From assembly GCF_049671045.1 (NCBI RefSeq), contig NZ_JBATUH010000112.1:1-62927 (forward strand): DNA of 62,927 nt, written 5' to 3'. Shown here one piece after another: positions 7,901 to 16,748 of the stretch; within the stretch, counting starts at the first letter, position 1; each line of letters opens with the position of its first letter. The stretch is from Parvibaculum sp049671045. Its GTDB lineage: Bacteria; Pseudomonadota; Alphaproteobacteria; Parvibaculales; Parvibaculaceae. A program made the position numbers and the translations under genes. The notes beneath the pieces are model-generated. The model had not been told where the DNA came from and searched no databases. It saw nothing but the letters and a program-made list of their open reading frames with translations.

Positions 7901-10306
7901 ATGGCCACTGAAACGAGGCCCGCCTGCTGCGGCGGCCACGCGCATGAGAAGGCGCATGAGCACGCCCATGGCCACGCGCATGGAAACGGCCATACACATG
8001 GAAACGCCCACAGCCACGGCGTGAAAGACCCCGTCTGCGGCATGACGGTCGATCCCGCCAGCGCCAAATTCAGCGCCAGCCACGAGGGCGAGACCTATTA
8101 TTTCTGCTCGGATGGCTGCCGGAAGAAATTCATCGCCGATCCGGTGAAGTATCTGCACCCGCAGGAAGCAGCGCCCGCCGCCACCCAGCCCGAAGGCACC
8201 ATCTACACCTGCCCCATGCACCCGGAGGTGCAGCAGGTGGGCCCCGGCGCCTGCCCGATTTGCGGCATGGCGCTCGAGCCTATGCTGATCACCGCCGACA
8301 CTGGCCCGAGCCACGAACTCCTCGACATGCAGCGGCGTTTCTGGATCGGCCTCGTGCTCACCCTCCCCGTCTTCATTCTCGAAATGGGCGGGCATCTGAC
8401 CGGGCTGACCGAGAGCCTCGGCAGCACGGTCTCGAACTGGACCCAGTTCGCGTTCGCCACGCCCGTCGTGCTCTGGGCGGGCCTGCCCTTCTTTGAACGC
8501 GGCTGGCAATCGCTCCTCACGCGCAACCTCAACATGTTCACGCTGATCGCCATGGGCACCGGCGTCGCCTGGGGTTACAGCGTCGTCGCAACGGCCATGC
8601 CCGGCCTCTTCCCAGAGGCATTCCGCGCCGCGGACGGCTCGGTCGCCGTCTATTTCGAGGCGGCGGCGGTCATCACCGTTCTCGTGCTGCTCGGGCAGGT
8701 GCTCGAACTGCGCGCGAGAGAAAGGACGAGCGGCGCCATTCGCGCGCTGCTCGACCTCGCGCCCAAAATGGCCCGGCGCGTGCGGCCCGATGGCGAGGAT
8801 GAAGAAATCGCGCTCGAACTCGTCGCCATCGGCGATCGCCTGCGCGTGCGGCCCGGCGAGAAAGTGCCGGTCGATGGCGTGATCTCGGACGGGCGCGTCT
8901 CGATCGACGAATCCATGGTCACGGGCGAAGCCATGCCGGTGACCAAGGAGCCCGGCGCCCGGGTGATCGCGGGCACGCTCAACGGCTCCGGCAGCTTCGT
9001 CATGGTCGCCGAGAAGGTCGGCCGCGACACCATGCTCGCCCGCATCGTGCAGATGGTCGCCGATGCCCAGCGCTCGCGCGCGCCGATCCAGCGCCTCGCC
9101 GATCGCGTTTCCGGCTGGTTCGTGCCGCTGGTGATCGTTACCGCGGTTCTCGCCTTTGGCGCATGGGCGCTCTGGGGGCCCGAGCCGCGCTTCTCCTACG
9201 GGCTCGTCGCCGCCGTCGCGGTCCTCATCATCGCCTGTCCCTGCGCGCTCGGACTTGCCACGCCCATGTCGATCATGGTCGGCGTCGGGCGCGGCGCGGG
9301 CGCGGGCGTCCTCATCAAGAATGCCGAGGCGCTGGAGCATATGGAAAAGGTGGACACGCTCGTCATCGACAAGACGGGCACTCTCACCGAAGGCAAGCCC
9401 TCCGTTGTCGGCATGGCGACGGCCGGTGACCTCGCCGAAGACGAGTTGCTGCGCCTTGCCGCCAGCGTCGAGCGCGCGAGCGAGCATCCGCTGGCACACG
9501 CCATCGTCGCCGCCGCGAAGGATCGCGGCCTCCAGCTTGCCGAGGTGAGCGACTTCGATTCACCCTCCGGCAAGGGCGCGGCAGGCACGGTCGAGGGACG
9601 GCGCATCGTCATCGGCAATGCGAATTATCTGGACGAGATCGGCGTTTCGACGGCGGCGCTCGCCGCCCGCGCCGAAGAAATGCGGCTCGACGGCGCGACG
9701 GCCATTTTCGTCAGCGTCGATGGAAAGCTCGCGGGCGCCATCGCCATCGCGGACCCGGTGAAGGAGACGACGCCGCAGGCCCTCGCCGCGCTCAGGGCCG
9801 AAGGCATCCGCATCGTCATGCTGACGGGCGACAATCCGACGACGGCGCAGGCCGTCGCCCGCCGCCTCGGCATAGAAGAGGTGAAGGCCGAAGTCCTTCC
9901 CGAGGAGAAGGCGAATGTCGTCGCCCAGCTCACAAAGGCAGGCCGCATCGTCGCCATGGCGGGCGATGGCGTCAATGACGCGCCCGCGCTCGCCGCGGCC
10001 GAAATCGGCATCGCCATGGGAACGGGAACCGACGTTGCGATGGAAAGCGCAGGCGTCACGCTTCTGAAAGGCGACCTCATGGGCATCGTCCGCGCGCGCC
10101 GCCTCTCCGAAGCGACGATGCGGAACATCCGCCAGAACCTTTTCTTCGCCTTCATTTACAACGCGGCCGGCATCCCCGTCGCGGCGGGCGTGCTCTACCC
10201 CGTCTTCGGGCTCTTGCTCTCGCCCGTCATCGCGGCGGCGGCCATGGCGCTTTCCTCGGTCAGCGTGATCTCGAACGCGCTCCGGCTGCGCTACGTGCGG
10301 CTCTAG
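7901..10306 (+). CDS. copA: Copper-translocating P1B-type ATPase
   Basis: An 801-aa inner-membrane pump exporting Cu(I) at the cost of ATP. The N-terminus is unusual: a His-rich stretch (residues about 12-40, repeated HAHEKAHEHAHGHAH-type runs), then a YHS domain (DPVCGMTVD, two later Cys) and a zinc-ribbon-like heavy-metal-binding segment (YTCPMHPEV...CPICGMALEP) instead of classic HMA domains. The core has the TGES-type loop (MVTGEAMPV), the transmembrane CPC motif (IIACPCALGLA, about 445), DKTGTLTEG with catalytic Asp about 489, SEHPLA and GDGVNDAPAL. The start at 7901 (MATETRP) is preferred to 7880. The CueR-type promoter supports copper as substrate. Confidence 0.93.
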   Translation: MATETRPACCGGHAHEKAHEHAHGHAHGNGHTHGNAHSHGVKDPVCGMTVDPASAKFSASHEGETYYFCSDGCRKKFIADPVKYLHPQEAAPAATQPEGTIYTCPMHPEVQQVGPGACPICGMALEPMLITADTGPSHELLDMQRRFWIGLVLTLPVFILEMGGHLTGLTESLGSTVSNWTQFAFATPVVLWAGLPFFERGWQSLLTRNLNMFTLIAMGTGVAWGYSVVATAMPGLFPEAFRAADGSVAVYFEAAAVITVLVLLGQVLELRARERTSGAIRALLDLAPKMARRVRPDGEDEEIALELVAIGDRLRVRPGEKVPVDGVISDGRVSIDESMVTGEAMPVTKEPGARVIAGTLNGSGSFVMVAEKVGRDTMLARIVQMVADAQRSRAPIQRLADRVSGWFVPLVIVTAVLAFGAWALWGPEPRFSYGLVAAVAVLIIACPCALGLATPMSIMVGVGRGAGAGVLIKNAEALEHMEKVDTLVIDKTGTLTEGKPSVVGMATAGDLAEDELLRLAASVERASEHPLAHAIVAAAKDRGLQLAEVSDFDSPSGKGAAGTVEGRRIVIGNANYLDEIGVSTAALAARAEEMRLDGATAIFVSVDGKLAGAIAIADPVKETTPQALAALRAEGIRIVMLTGDNPTTAQAVARRLGIEEVKAEVLPEEKANVVAQLTKAGRIVAMAGDGVNDAPALAAAEIGIAMGTGTDVAMESAGVTLLKGDLMGIVRARRLSEATMRNIRQNLFFAFIYNAAGIPVAAGVLYPVFGLLLSPVIAAAAMALSSVSVISNALRLRYVRL

Positions 10307-10321
10307 GGCACACGAAGCGCA

Positions 10322-11224
10322 TCAGGGGTCGATGCGGGTTCCCGCCTCGCCCTCGATCACGCGCTTCGCATCGGCAAGATTGCCGATGAAGGCGGGGCGG
10401 CCGGTCGTCCTCGCGAAGCGGCAGGCCGCATCGACCTTCGGCCCCATCGAACCGTTCGCGAAGGCGCTGACGTCGAATTCGTCCGCACGTGCACGATTGA
10501 TGAGATCGGGCTCCTCGCCGCCCCAGTTGCGATAGACGCCTTCGACATCGGTGAGGATGACGAGCCGGTCCGCATCGAGATTGCAGGCGAGAAGGGACGC
10601 GCCGAGATCCTTGTCGATCACCGCCTCGACGCCTTCGAGAACGCCACCCGCCCTCTCAACGACCGGGATGCCGCCGCCGCCCGTGCAGATCACGATCTGT
10701 CCCGCCTCGATGAGGAGCCTGATGGCATCGAGTTCGACGATGCGCCGGGGTGCCGGCGAGGCGACGACGCGGCGGAACGCCTCGCCATCCGCCGCCATCG
10801 ACCAGCCCCGCTCCGCGGCGAGCCCGCCCGCGCCCGCCTCCGCATAGACGGGTCCGATCGGCTTCGTCGGCCGCGCGAAGGCCGGATCGGTGCCATCGAC
10901 CACCGTCTGCGTCAGCAGGGTGACGATGCCGCGCTGCGGCAGCATGCGCCGCAGCTCCTGCGCGATCACATAGCCGATCATCCCCTGCGACTCGGCGCCC
11001 AGCACATCGAGCGGATAGGGCGGCACGGCCTTGTAGGCATCGGCCTCGAGGGCGAGCAGCCCCACCTGCGGGCCATTGCCATGCACGAGGACGAGCGTGT
11101 GGCGGCCCGCGGCTTCTGCCAGCGCGGCGGCCGAGGCGCGCATGTTCTTCCGCTGGTTCTCGAAGCTCAGAACCTCGCCGCGCTTCAGAAGGGCGTTTCC
11201 GCCGATGGCCACCACGAGCCGCAT
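10322..11224 (-). CDS. arcC: Carbamate kinase
   Basis: A 300-aa amino-acid-kinase-fold enzyme. It transfers phosphate from carbamoyl phosphate to ADP, giving ATP, CO2 and ammonia. The N-terminal VVAIGGNALL glycine loop, VLVHGNGPQVG, ICTGGGGIPV and VIDKDLGASLLA are family motifs. The start at 11224 (MRLVVAIGG) directly follows the stop of aguA with a single base between (TGAcATG), so the two are translated together. As last gene of the operon it turns the carbamoyl phosphate released by PtcA into ATP, completing the agmatine deiminase energy pathway. Confidence 0.95.
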   Translation of the reverse strand: MRLVVAIGGNALLKRGEVLSFENQRKNMRASAAALAEAAGRHTLVLVHGNGPQVGLLALEADAYKAVPPYPLDVLGAESQGMIGYVIAQELRRMLPQRGIVTLLTQTVVDGTDPAFARPTKPIGPVYAEAGAGGLAAERGWSMAADGEAFRRVVASPAPRRIVELDAIRLLIEAGQIVICTGGGGIPVVERAGGVLEGVEAVIDKDLGASLLACNLDADRLVILTDVEGVYRNWGGEEPDLINRARADEFDVSAFANGSMGPKVDAACRFARTTGRPAFIGNLADAKRVIEGEAGTRIDP

Positions 11225-11225
11225 G

Positions 11226-12323
11226 TCAGAGGCCGCCCGCCTGCTGCTGCGTGATGCAATGGATATTGCCGCCGCCGAGAAGGATCTCGCGCGCCGCAAC
11301 GCCCTTCACCTTCCGGCCGGGAAACACCCTTGCCAGCGTTTCAACCGCCGCCCCGTCATGTTTCGGATCGAGGAGCGGCATGATGATCGCGCCATTCGCG
11401 ATGTAGAAATTGACATAGGAAGCGGCGAGCCGGAGGCCCGCCACGCGCGGCTGCGTGCCCTCGACATGATCGACGCCCTCGGCCTCTTCCGCCGTCTGGA
11501 AGAGCGGCCCCGGCTGGTGAAGCTTCACTACTTCGAGCGAGCGGCCCCTGGCGTCCTTCGCATGGGAGAGGCGCGCCAGCGCATCCTTGCTGATCTCATA
11601 CTGTGGATCGGCGGTGTCGTCCGTCCAGCTCAGAAGCACGACGCCGGGCCGCGCGAAGCAGGCGATATTGTCGATATGCCCGGATGTCTCGTCATTATGG
11701 ACGCCGCGATCGAGCCAGATCGTGCGGGAGATGCCGAGCCAAGCTTCGAGCTGCGCTTCGATTTCCGCCTTCGACAGGCCCGGATTGCGGTTCGGATTGA
11801 GAAGACATTCCTCCGTCGTCAGAAGGGTCCCCTCCCCATCGACATGGATCGCCCCGCCTTCGAGAACGATGGGCGCCTTGTACCGGTCGAGCCCCTCGAT
11901 CCCGAGCACCTTCTGCGCGACAAGCTCGTCCTGATCCCACGGAAAATAGAGCCCGCCTTCGAGCCCGCCCCAGGCATTGAAGACCCAGTCGACGCCGCGC
12001 ACATGCCCCTTGCCATCGACGACGCAGGTGGGGCCGCAATCGCGCATCCATGCGTCGTTGGTCGTCATCTCGACGACGCGAACCGCCGGCGAGAGCACGC
12101 GCCGCGCATTCTGATACTGCGCGGGCGAGACGCACATGCTCACGGGTTCCGTCTCGGCGATGGCCTCCGCCACGCTGGCAAAGGCGGCCTGTGCGGGCTT
12201 CGCCCCCATGCGCCAGTTGTCGGTGCGCTCCGGCCAGATCATCCAGGTGCCCGCATGCGCCGCCCACTCCGCCGGCATGAAAAATCCGTCGGCGCGGGGC
12301 GTCGAGGCGAGGAGTCGGGACAT
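11226..12323 (-). CDS. aguA: Agmatine deiminase
   Basis: A 365-aa enzyme of the guanidino-group-modifying (PPADI) superfamily that hydrolyses agmatine to N-carbamoylputrescine and ammonia. Recognisable motifs are MPAEWAAHAGTWMIWP at the N-terminus, NDAWMRDCGP (substrate-binding Asp), VLEGGAIHVDGEGT, DETSGHIDN and the catalytic cysteine near residue 356 in GGGNIHCITQQ. The start at 12323 is chosen because MSRLLASTPRADGFFMP matches the family N-terminus; the longer frame would run into the permease gene. It sits 5 nt after the permease stop, inside a four-gene operon. Confidence 0.95.
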   Translation of the reverse strand: MSRLLASTPRADGFFMPAEWAAHAGTWMIWPERTDNWRMGAKPAQAAFASVAEAIAETEPVSMCVSPAQYQNARRVLSPAVRVVEMTTNDAWMRDCGPTCVVDGKGHVRGVDWVFNAWGGLEGGLYFPWDQDELVAQKVLGIEGLDRYKAPIVLEGGAIHVDGEGTLLTTEECLLNPNRNPGLSKAEIEAQLEAWLGISRTIWLDRGVHNDETSGHIDNIACFARPGVVLLSWTDDTADPQYEISKDALARLSHAKDARGRSLEVVKLHQPGPLFQTAEEAEGVDHVEGTQPRVAGLRLAASYVNFYIANGAIIMPLLDPKHDGAAVETLARVFPGRKVKGVAAREILLGGGNIHCITQQQAGGL

Positions 12324-12328
12324 GAGTT

Positions 12329-13738
12329 TCAGGCTCCTTTGCGGCGCGTCTGCAACGCGAGAATGATTTCGCCGATGAGAACGGTGAGGACGACACCGCC
12401 AAGGACCGGCCCGGCCGTGCTCCAGTCGACCGGCTCGCCCGGCACCCAGACGAAGAAGAGAATGGCCTGGAGAATGAAGAGAACGCATATGGCGGCGATG
12501 AGCGTCAAGGCCGTCATGCCGCCCGGCACGCGATAGGGCCGCGCTGTCCCGGCGTCGATCCGCCTCAGCCGCAGGAAGGCGGGGAAGACGAGAAGATAGG
12601 GTAGCAGGAAGATGATCGAGCTGAAGGCGAAGAGCGACCAGAAGAGATCCTCCGCGCTTGCTGCCATGAAGCCGTAAAGCACGATGACGACCGTCGAGAC
12701 GATGCCCGTCCAGAGAAAAGCGCCAACAGGCGTCTGATAGGTCGGATGGAGCGAGGCCAGGACGGCGGGAAGCTCGCCATCGGCGGCGGCGGCCTGCGCG
12801 GTGCGGTTCGCGCCGAGCGTCCAGGTCACCATATTGGCGAAGAAGGTGTAGAGAGCGCCGATGCCGATGAGAACGGTCGCGGTCTTGGCGAGTTCGGATT
12901 CGCCCAGAAGCCGCGAGACCGTGTCGAGGACGCCGCTGATGAGGCCGATCTCGTTCACCGGAAGCGCGACGAGGATGCCGAAGGTCGCGAGCAGATAGAA
13001 GCCGACAATGGCAAGACCGGCGACGACGATTGCGATCGGCACATCGCGAGCCGGATTCTCCATTTCCTCTCCCGCGCCCGACATGAGTTCGAAGCCGAGA
13101 AAGTTGTAGACGACGACGGGCAGGAAGGCGAGGCCGACATCCCAGCCGGGCGTCAGCGTCGAGAGCGTCATCTCATTGGCGAAGCCACGTGTCGAGGCGA
13201 TCCATATGCCGGCGACGCCCATGATGAGCATGATCGCAGCCTTCACCACCGCTCCGATATTCGGCACCCATTTGCTGTTGGCGAGGCTTGCGATGCCGAC
13301 GCCGACGGTGATCCATGTCAGAAGGACGCCAAGGGCGATCTTGACCCAGAGGCTCATTTCAGGCGCGAAGAGCTGCGCGAACATGCCCGCGAAAAGGATG
13401 TACACAGATGGCATCCAGAGCGCGACATTGACCCAGTAATACCAGACGGTGCGTCCGGCCCATTTGTCGCCATAGGCGCGCCTGATCCATTGCTGTATGC
13501 CGCCTTCGCTCGGATATGCCGCGCCGAGTTCGGCCACGATGAGGCCATAGGGCACGAAGAAGAAGACGAAGGTGATGACCCACCACGCCAGCGACGACAC
13601 GCCGACCTTGGCTGAGGCCGCGAGCGTGTCGATGACGAGGATCGCGCAGACGGTGAAAAGCGTCATGTCGAGCTGATTGAGCACGCGCTTGAAACCGCGA
13701 CTCTGAGGCACCGGTTCGTTGAGAGCGATCATTTTCAT
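12329..13738 (-). CDS. APC-family amino acid/polyamine permease (likely agmatine-putrescine exchanger)
   Basis: A 469-aa protein with about 12 transmembrane helices and APC-superfamily features: an N-terminal unwound-helix region (FTVCAILVIDTLAASAKVG), the EGGIQQWIRRAYG segment after helix 2, and VVVYNFLGFELMSGAGEEMENPARDVP in the middle (helix 6 plus loop). Position between ptcA and aguA strongly suggests it imports agmatine, probably in exchange for putrescine as AguD does in lactic acid bacteria. That specificity is inference from context; an arginine or GABA transporter is possible. Confidence 0.85.
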   Translation of the reverse strand: MKMIALNEPVPQSRGFKRVLNQLDMTLFTVCAILVIDTLAASAKVGVSSLAWWVITFVFFFVPYGLIVAELGAAYPSEGGIQQWIRRAYGDKWAGRTVWYYWVNVALWMPSVYILFAGMFAQLFAPEMSLWVKIALGVLLTWITVGVGIASLANSKWVPNIGAVVKAAIMLIMGVAGIWIASTRGFANEMTLSTLTPGWDVGLAFLPVVVYNFLGFELMSGAGEEMENPARDVPIAIVVAGLAIVGFYLLATFGILVALPVNEIGLISGVLDTVSRLLGESELAKTATVLIGIGALYTFFANMVTWTLGANRTAQAAAADGELPAVLASLHPTYQTPVGAFLWTGIVSTVVIVLYGFMAASAEDLFWSLFAFSSIIFLLPYLLVFPAFLRLRRIDAGTARPYRVPGGMTALTLIAAICVLFILQAILFFVWVPGEPVDWSTAGPVLGGVVLTVLIGEIILALQTRRKGA

Positions 13739-13775
13739 ATCTCCACGCTTTCCGATCTGGTTCGGCGGTTGCAGT

Positions 13776-14804
13776 TCACGAAGGATCGAAGGTGAGACGG
13801 AGGCTTTCGCCGAGAAACGCCTGAATGCGTCCCGCGTGCCAGTCGCGCAATGTGTGCGGCGGACGGCTGACGCGCGGATAGACGAATTTGATGAGAATGG
13901 CCTTCTCCGTGTGAAGGCGGTTCTCGGACTGGTCGTAGATGATGGAGCGGGGGTGATCGAGAACCTCGTCCGTCGCCTCGACGCCGCGGCTCGCAGGCAG
14001 GCAATGCATCATCTTCGCGTGGCGGGGCGCCTTCTCGAAAAGGGCGAGATTAACCTGGAAATTCGGCATGAAGGCGGCCTTGCGCTCGGGGATTTCCGCC
14101 TCCTGCCCGACCCACCACCACAGATCGGTATAAATGAAGTCGGCATCGCTCACGGCGGCGACGGGATCGTCCGTCACGACGAGCGTTCCGCCCGACAATT
14201 TGCAGTTCTCTCGCGCGATCTCCTGCAAGCTTTCCGGCGCCTGATATTTTCGAGGCGCGGCCTGCGTGAAGCGCATGCCGAGCTGGGTGCAGATGAGCAT
14301 GAGCGACGAGCACACATTCGTCGTGTCGCCGATGAAGACGACATTGAGGTCCTCGAGCAACTTTCCGGGCAATTTGTGCTCGAGCATGGTGAAGACGTCG
14401 CAGATCACCTGCGTCGGATGGTTGTAGTCGGTGAGCCCGTTGATGACGGGCACGGTTGCGTGCCGCGCAAGCTCCAGCACCGTCTTGTGCGAGAGCGTCC
14501 GCGCCTCGATCGCATTCACCATCCGGCTGATGACCTTCGCCGTGTCCTTGGTGGATTCGCGCTGGCCGAGATGGATTTCACCCGGCCGGAGATAGAGCGC
14601 ATGGCCGCCGAGCTTCGTCATTGCGACCTCGAAGGAAACGCGCGTGCGCGTGGAAGGCTCCTCGAAGATCATGCCGAGCGACGTGCCGCTCAGAAGCGGC
14701 GGCAGCGCGCCCTGCTTGTCCGCGTCCTTGGTGAGATGGATGAGCTGGATGAGATCGAGGAGCTCGGCCTTCGAGAAATCCTGTGTGTCGATGAAGTGAC
14801 GCAT
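13776..14804 (-). CDS. ptcA: Putrescine carbamoyltransferase (ornithine carbamoyltransferase family)
   Basis: A 342-aa carbamoyltransferase. Carbamoyl-phosphate motif STRTR is at 51-55, HATVPVINGLTDYNHPTQ follows, and HCLPAS is at 267-272. The loop that in ornithine enzymes reads SMG (binding the amino-acid carboxylate) is replaced here by LWWWVGQE (228-235), so ornithine is an unlikely substrate. Together with neighbours aguA and arcC this argues for phosphorolysis of N-carbamoylputrescine to putrescine and carbamoyl phosphate. The start at 14804 (MRHFIDTQDF) leaves a 115-bp divergent promoter region to aguB; longer in-frame starts would cross into aguB. Confidence 0.88.
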   Translation of the reverse strand: MRHFIDTQDFSKAELLDLIQLIHLTKDADKQGALPPLLSGTSLGMIFEEPSTRTRVSFEVAMTKLGGHALYLRPGEIHLGQRESTKDTAKVISRMVNAIEARTLSHKTVLELARHATVPVINGLTDYNHPTQVICDVFTMLEHKLPGKLLEDLNVVFIGDTTNVCSSLMLICTQLGMRFTQAAPRKYQAPESLQEIARENCKLSGGTLVVTDDPVAAVSDADFIYTDLWWWVGQEAEIPERKAAFMPNFQVNLALFEKAPRHAKMMHCLPASRGVEATDEVLDHPRSIIYDQSENRLHTEKAILIKFVYPRVSRPPHTLRDWHAGRIQAFLGESLRLTFDPS

Positions 14805-14919
14805 GAGGAACCTATGACGCTGGCTGCAAGGAGGTTGCGAAGGCGCGACGCGGCGATCTAGAGTCGGTGCGGCCCTCCATTGCGGATGAGCCTTCGTTTC
14901 CGTATCGCCGGGTGCAAAG

Positions 14920-15807
14920 ATGTCCGAACTGACCGTTGCCGCGACGCAGATGGCCTGCGGCCCCGATCGCGACGAGAACATTGCGAGAGCGGAAAAGCTC
15001 GTCACGCATGCCGCCGAGCGCGGCGCGCAGATCGTCCTGCTTCAGGAGCTTTTCGAGACGCCCTATTTCTGCAAGGACACGGAGCCCGGCTTTCTTCATC
15101 TCGCCCTGCCCGTGGCGGACAATCCCGCCGTGCGGCACATGCGGGCCCTCGCATATCGCCTGGGTGTCGTGCTGCCCGTCTCCATCTATGAGCGGACGAA
15201 CAACGCCCTCTACAACTCGCTCGTCATGATCGACGCGGATGGAGAAATCCTTGGCGTCTATCGCAAGTCGCACATCCCCGACGGGCCGGGATACAAGGAG
15301 AAATATTATTTCTCCCCCGGCGACAGCGGTTTCCTCGTCTGGAACACGCGATATGCCCGCGTCGGCGCGGCCGTCTGCTGGGACCAGTGGTTCCCGGAAA
15401 CCGCGCGCATCCTCGCGCTCAAGGGCGCCGACATCATCTGCTATCCGACGGCGATCGGCTCCGAGCCGCACGACCCGACCATCCATTCCCGCGACCACTG
15501 GCAGCGCACCATGCAGGGGCACGCGGCGGCCAATATGGTGCCCGTCATCGCCTCGAACAGGATCGGGCGCGAAGAAGGGCGCACATGCGAAATCACGTTC
15601 TACGGCTCGTCCTTCATCGCCGACAACACGGGCAAGAAGGTGGCCGAGGCGGGCGAGTCCGATGAAGCCGTGCTCACCGCGCAATTCGATCTCGACGCGC
15701 TTCGCCGCGCGCGCCTCGAATGGGGCGTCTTCCGCGACCGGCGCATCGACATATATGGCGAATTGCTGACGCTCGACGGCACACTGCGCCATCCGGCGCA
15801 CAGGTGA
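14920..15807 (+). CDS. aguB: N-carbamoylputrescine amidase
   Basis: A 295-aa nitrilase-superfamily amidase that hydrolyses N-carbamoylputrescine to putrescine, CO2 and ammonia. The catalytic Glu-Lys-Cys triad is Glu43 (LLQELFETPYF), Lys116 (YRKSHIPDGPGY) and Cys153 (AAVCWDQWFPE). The long AguB hallmarks CKDTEPG, SPGDSGF and HWQRTMQGHAAAN are all present. It is transcribed divergently from the ptcA operon, so the organism has both the hydrolytic and the ATP-yielding route from the same intermediate, probably under separate control. Confidence 0.95.
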   Translation: MSELTVAATQMACGPDRDENIARAEKLVTHAAERGAQIVLLQELFETPYFCKDTEPGFLHLALPVADNPAVRHMRALAYRLGVVLPVSIYERTNNALYNSLVMIDADGEILGVYRKSHIPDGPGYKEKYYFSPGDSGFLVWNTRYARVGAAVCWDQWFPETARILALKGADIICYPTAIGSEPHDPTIHSRDHWQRTMQGHAAANMVPVIASNRIGREEGRTCEITFYGSSFIADNTGKKVAEAGESDEAVLTAQFDLDALRRARLEWGVFRDRRIDIYGELLTLDGTLRHPAHR

Positions 15808-16161
15808 ACGGCGATGAGGTGACGGGTGGACCGCTCCGTCCTCGCTTCGCGCCTCGCTGCCCGACCGCGCCATCGTCTGTCCGATCGTGATCGTTTCGTC
15901 CTCAGATGATCGCGGTGGGCGGAAAATGCGGCATTGATCGGTATCAAACCCTCACAAATCCATGATGGCGTCAGGGTTAAATGCGGCGCCACGGCCATTT
16001 CGCGCTCCAAGGGGGTGATCCAGCGGCGCAAATGGCGCATATGAAGGGCAGAGATCGGCGCCACGGGCGCGTTGCAAGGGAAAAGCTGGAATCCGCAGCC
16101 TCCCTCTTGCATAAAAGTGGCGCGACGAAGACCAACAAGAACAATCAGGTGAGGCTCCTCA
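15808..16161. other. Intergenic region between aguB and folE
   Basis: 354 bases without a convincing gene. It must carry the folE promoter; a TTGATC...TATCAA segment near 15936-15947 and the purine-rich leader just before the GTG of folE are the only visible signals. No riboswitch or hairpin terminator was recognised. Confidence 0.5.
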
Positions 16162-16746
16162 GTGTCAGACGATCAGAAACCAACAGAGGAAGAAGCAGAA
16201 GCCGCGGTCCGCACTCTCATTCGCTGGGCGGGCGACGACCCGAAGCGCGAAGGATTGATCGACACGCCGGGCCGCGTGGTGCGCTCCTACCGCGAACTCT
16301 TCTCGGGCTATGACACCGATCCGCGCGCCTATCTCGAACGCGTGTTCGAGGAAGTAGGCGGCTATGACGAGCTGGTCGTGCTGCGCGACATTCGCGTCAC
16401 GAGCTTCTGCGAGCATCACATGCTGCCCGTGGTCGGGGTCGCGCATGTGGGCTATCTGCCTTCAAGGCGCGTCGTCGGCATCTCCAAGCTCGCGCGCGTC
16501 GTGCAGGGCTTTGCCAAGCGCCTCCAGATTCAGGAGAAGCTGACAGCGGACATCGCGCGGGCGATCTACGAGATCCTGCAACCCAAGGGCGTCGGCGTCG
16601 TCATTCGCGCCGAGCACAACTGCATGACGCTTCGCGGCGTCAATTCCCCCGGCGCGACGCTGACGACGAGCCAGCTTCTGGGCGATGTGCGCGACGATCC
16701 GAGAACGCGCCAGGAATTCCTGCGCCTCACCGCCAATCACGACTGA
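16162..16746 (+). CDS. folE: GTP cyclohydrolase I
   Basis: A 194-aa type I GTP cyclohydrolase, first enzyme of folate/tetrahydropterin synthesis, converting GTP to dihydroneopterin triphosphate. Zinc ligands Cys83 and His86 (FCEHHMLP) and Cys154 (HNCMTLRGV) are present, as are the DTPGRVVRSYRELFSGY and VGISKLARVVQGFAKRLQIQE motifs. The start is a GTG at 16162 with AGGTGAGG about 7 nt upstream. It ends 2 nt from the convergent POT transporter gene. Confidence 0.95.
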   Translation: MSDDQKPTEEEAEAAVRTLIRWAGDDPKREGLIDTPGRVVRSYRELFSGYDTDPRAYLERVFEEVGGYDELVVLRDIRVTSFCEHHMLPVVGVAHVGYLPSRRVVGISKLARVVQGFAKRLQIQEKLTADIARAIYEILQPKGVGVVIRAEHNCMTLRGVNSPGATLTTSQLLGDVRDDPRTRQEFLRLTANHD

Positions 16747-16748
16747 GG

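Noticed and set aside
13776..14804. Calling this gene argF (ornithine carbamoyltransferase)
   Set aside because: The SMG ornithine loop is absent and the operon partners are agmatine genes, so putrescine carbamoyltransferase fits better.
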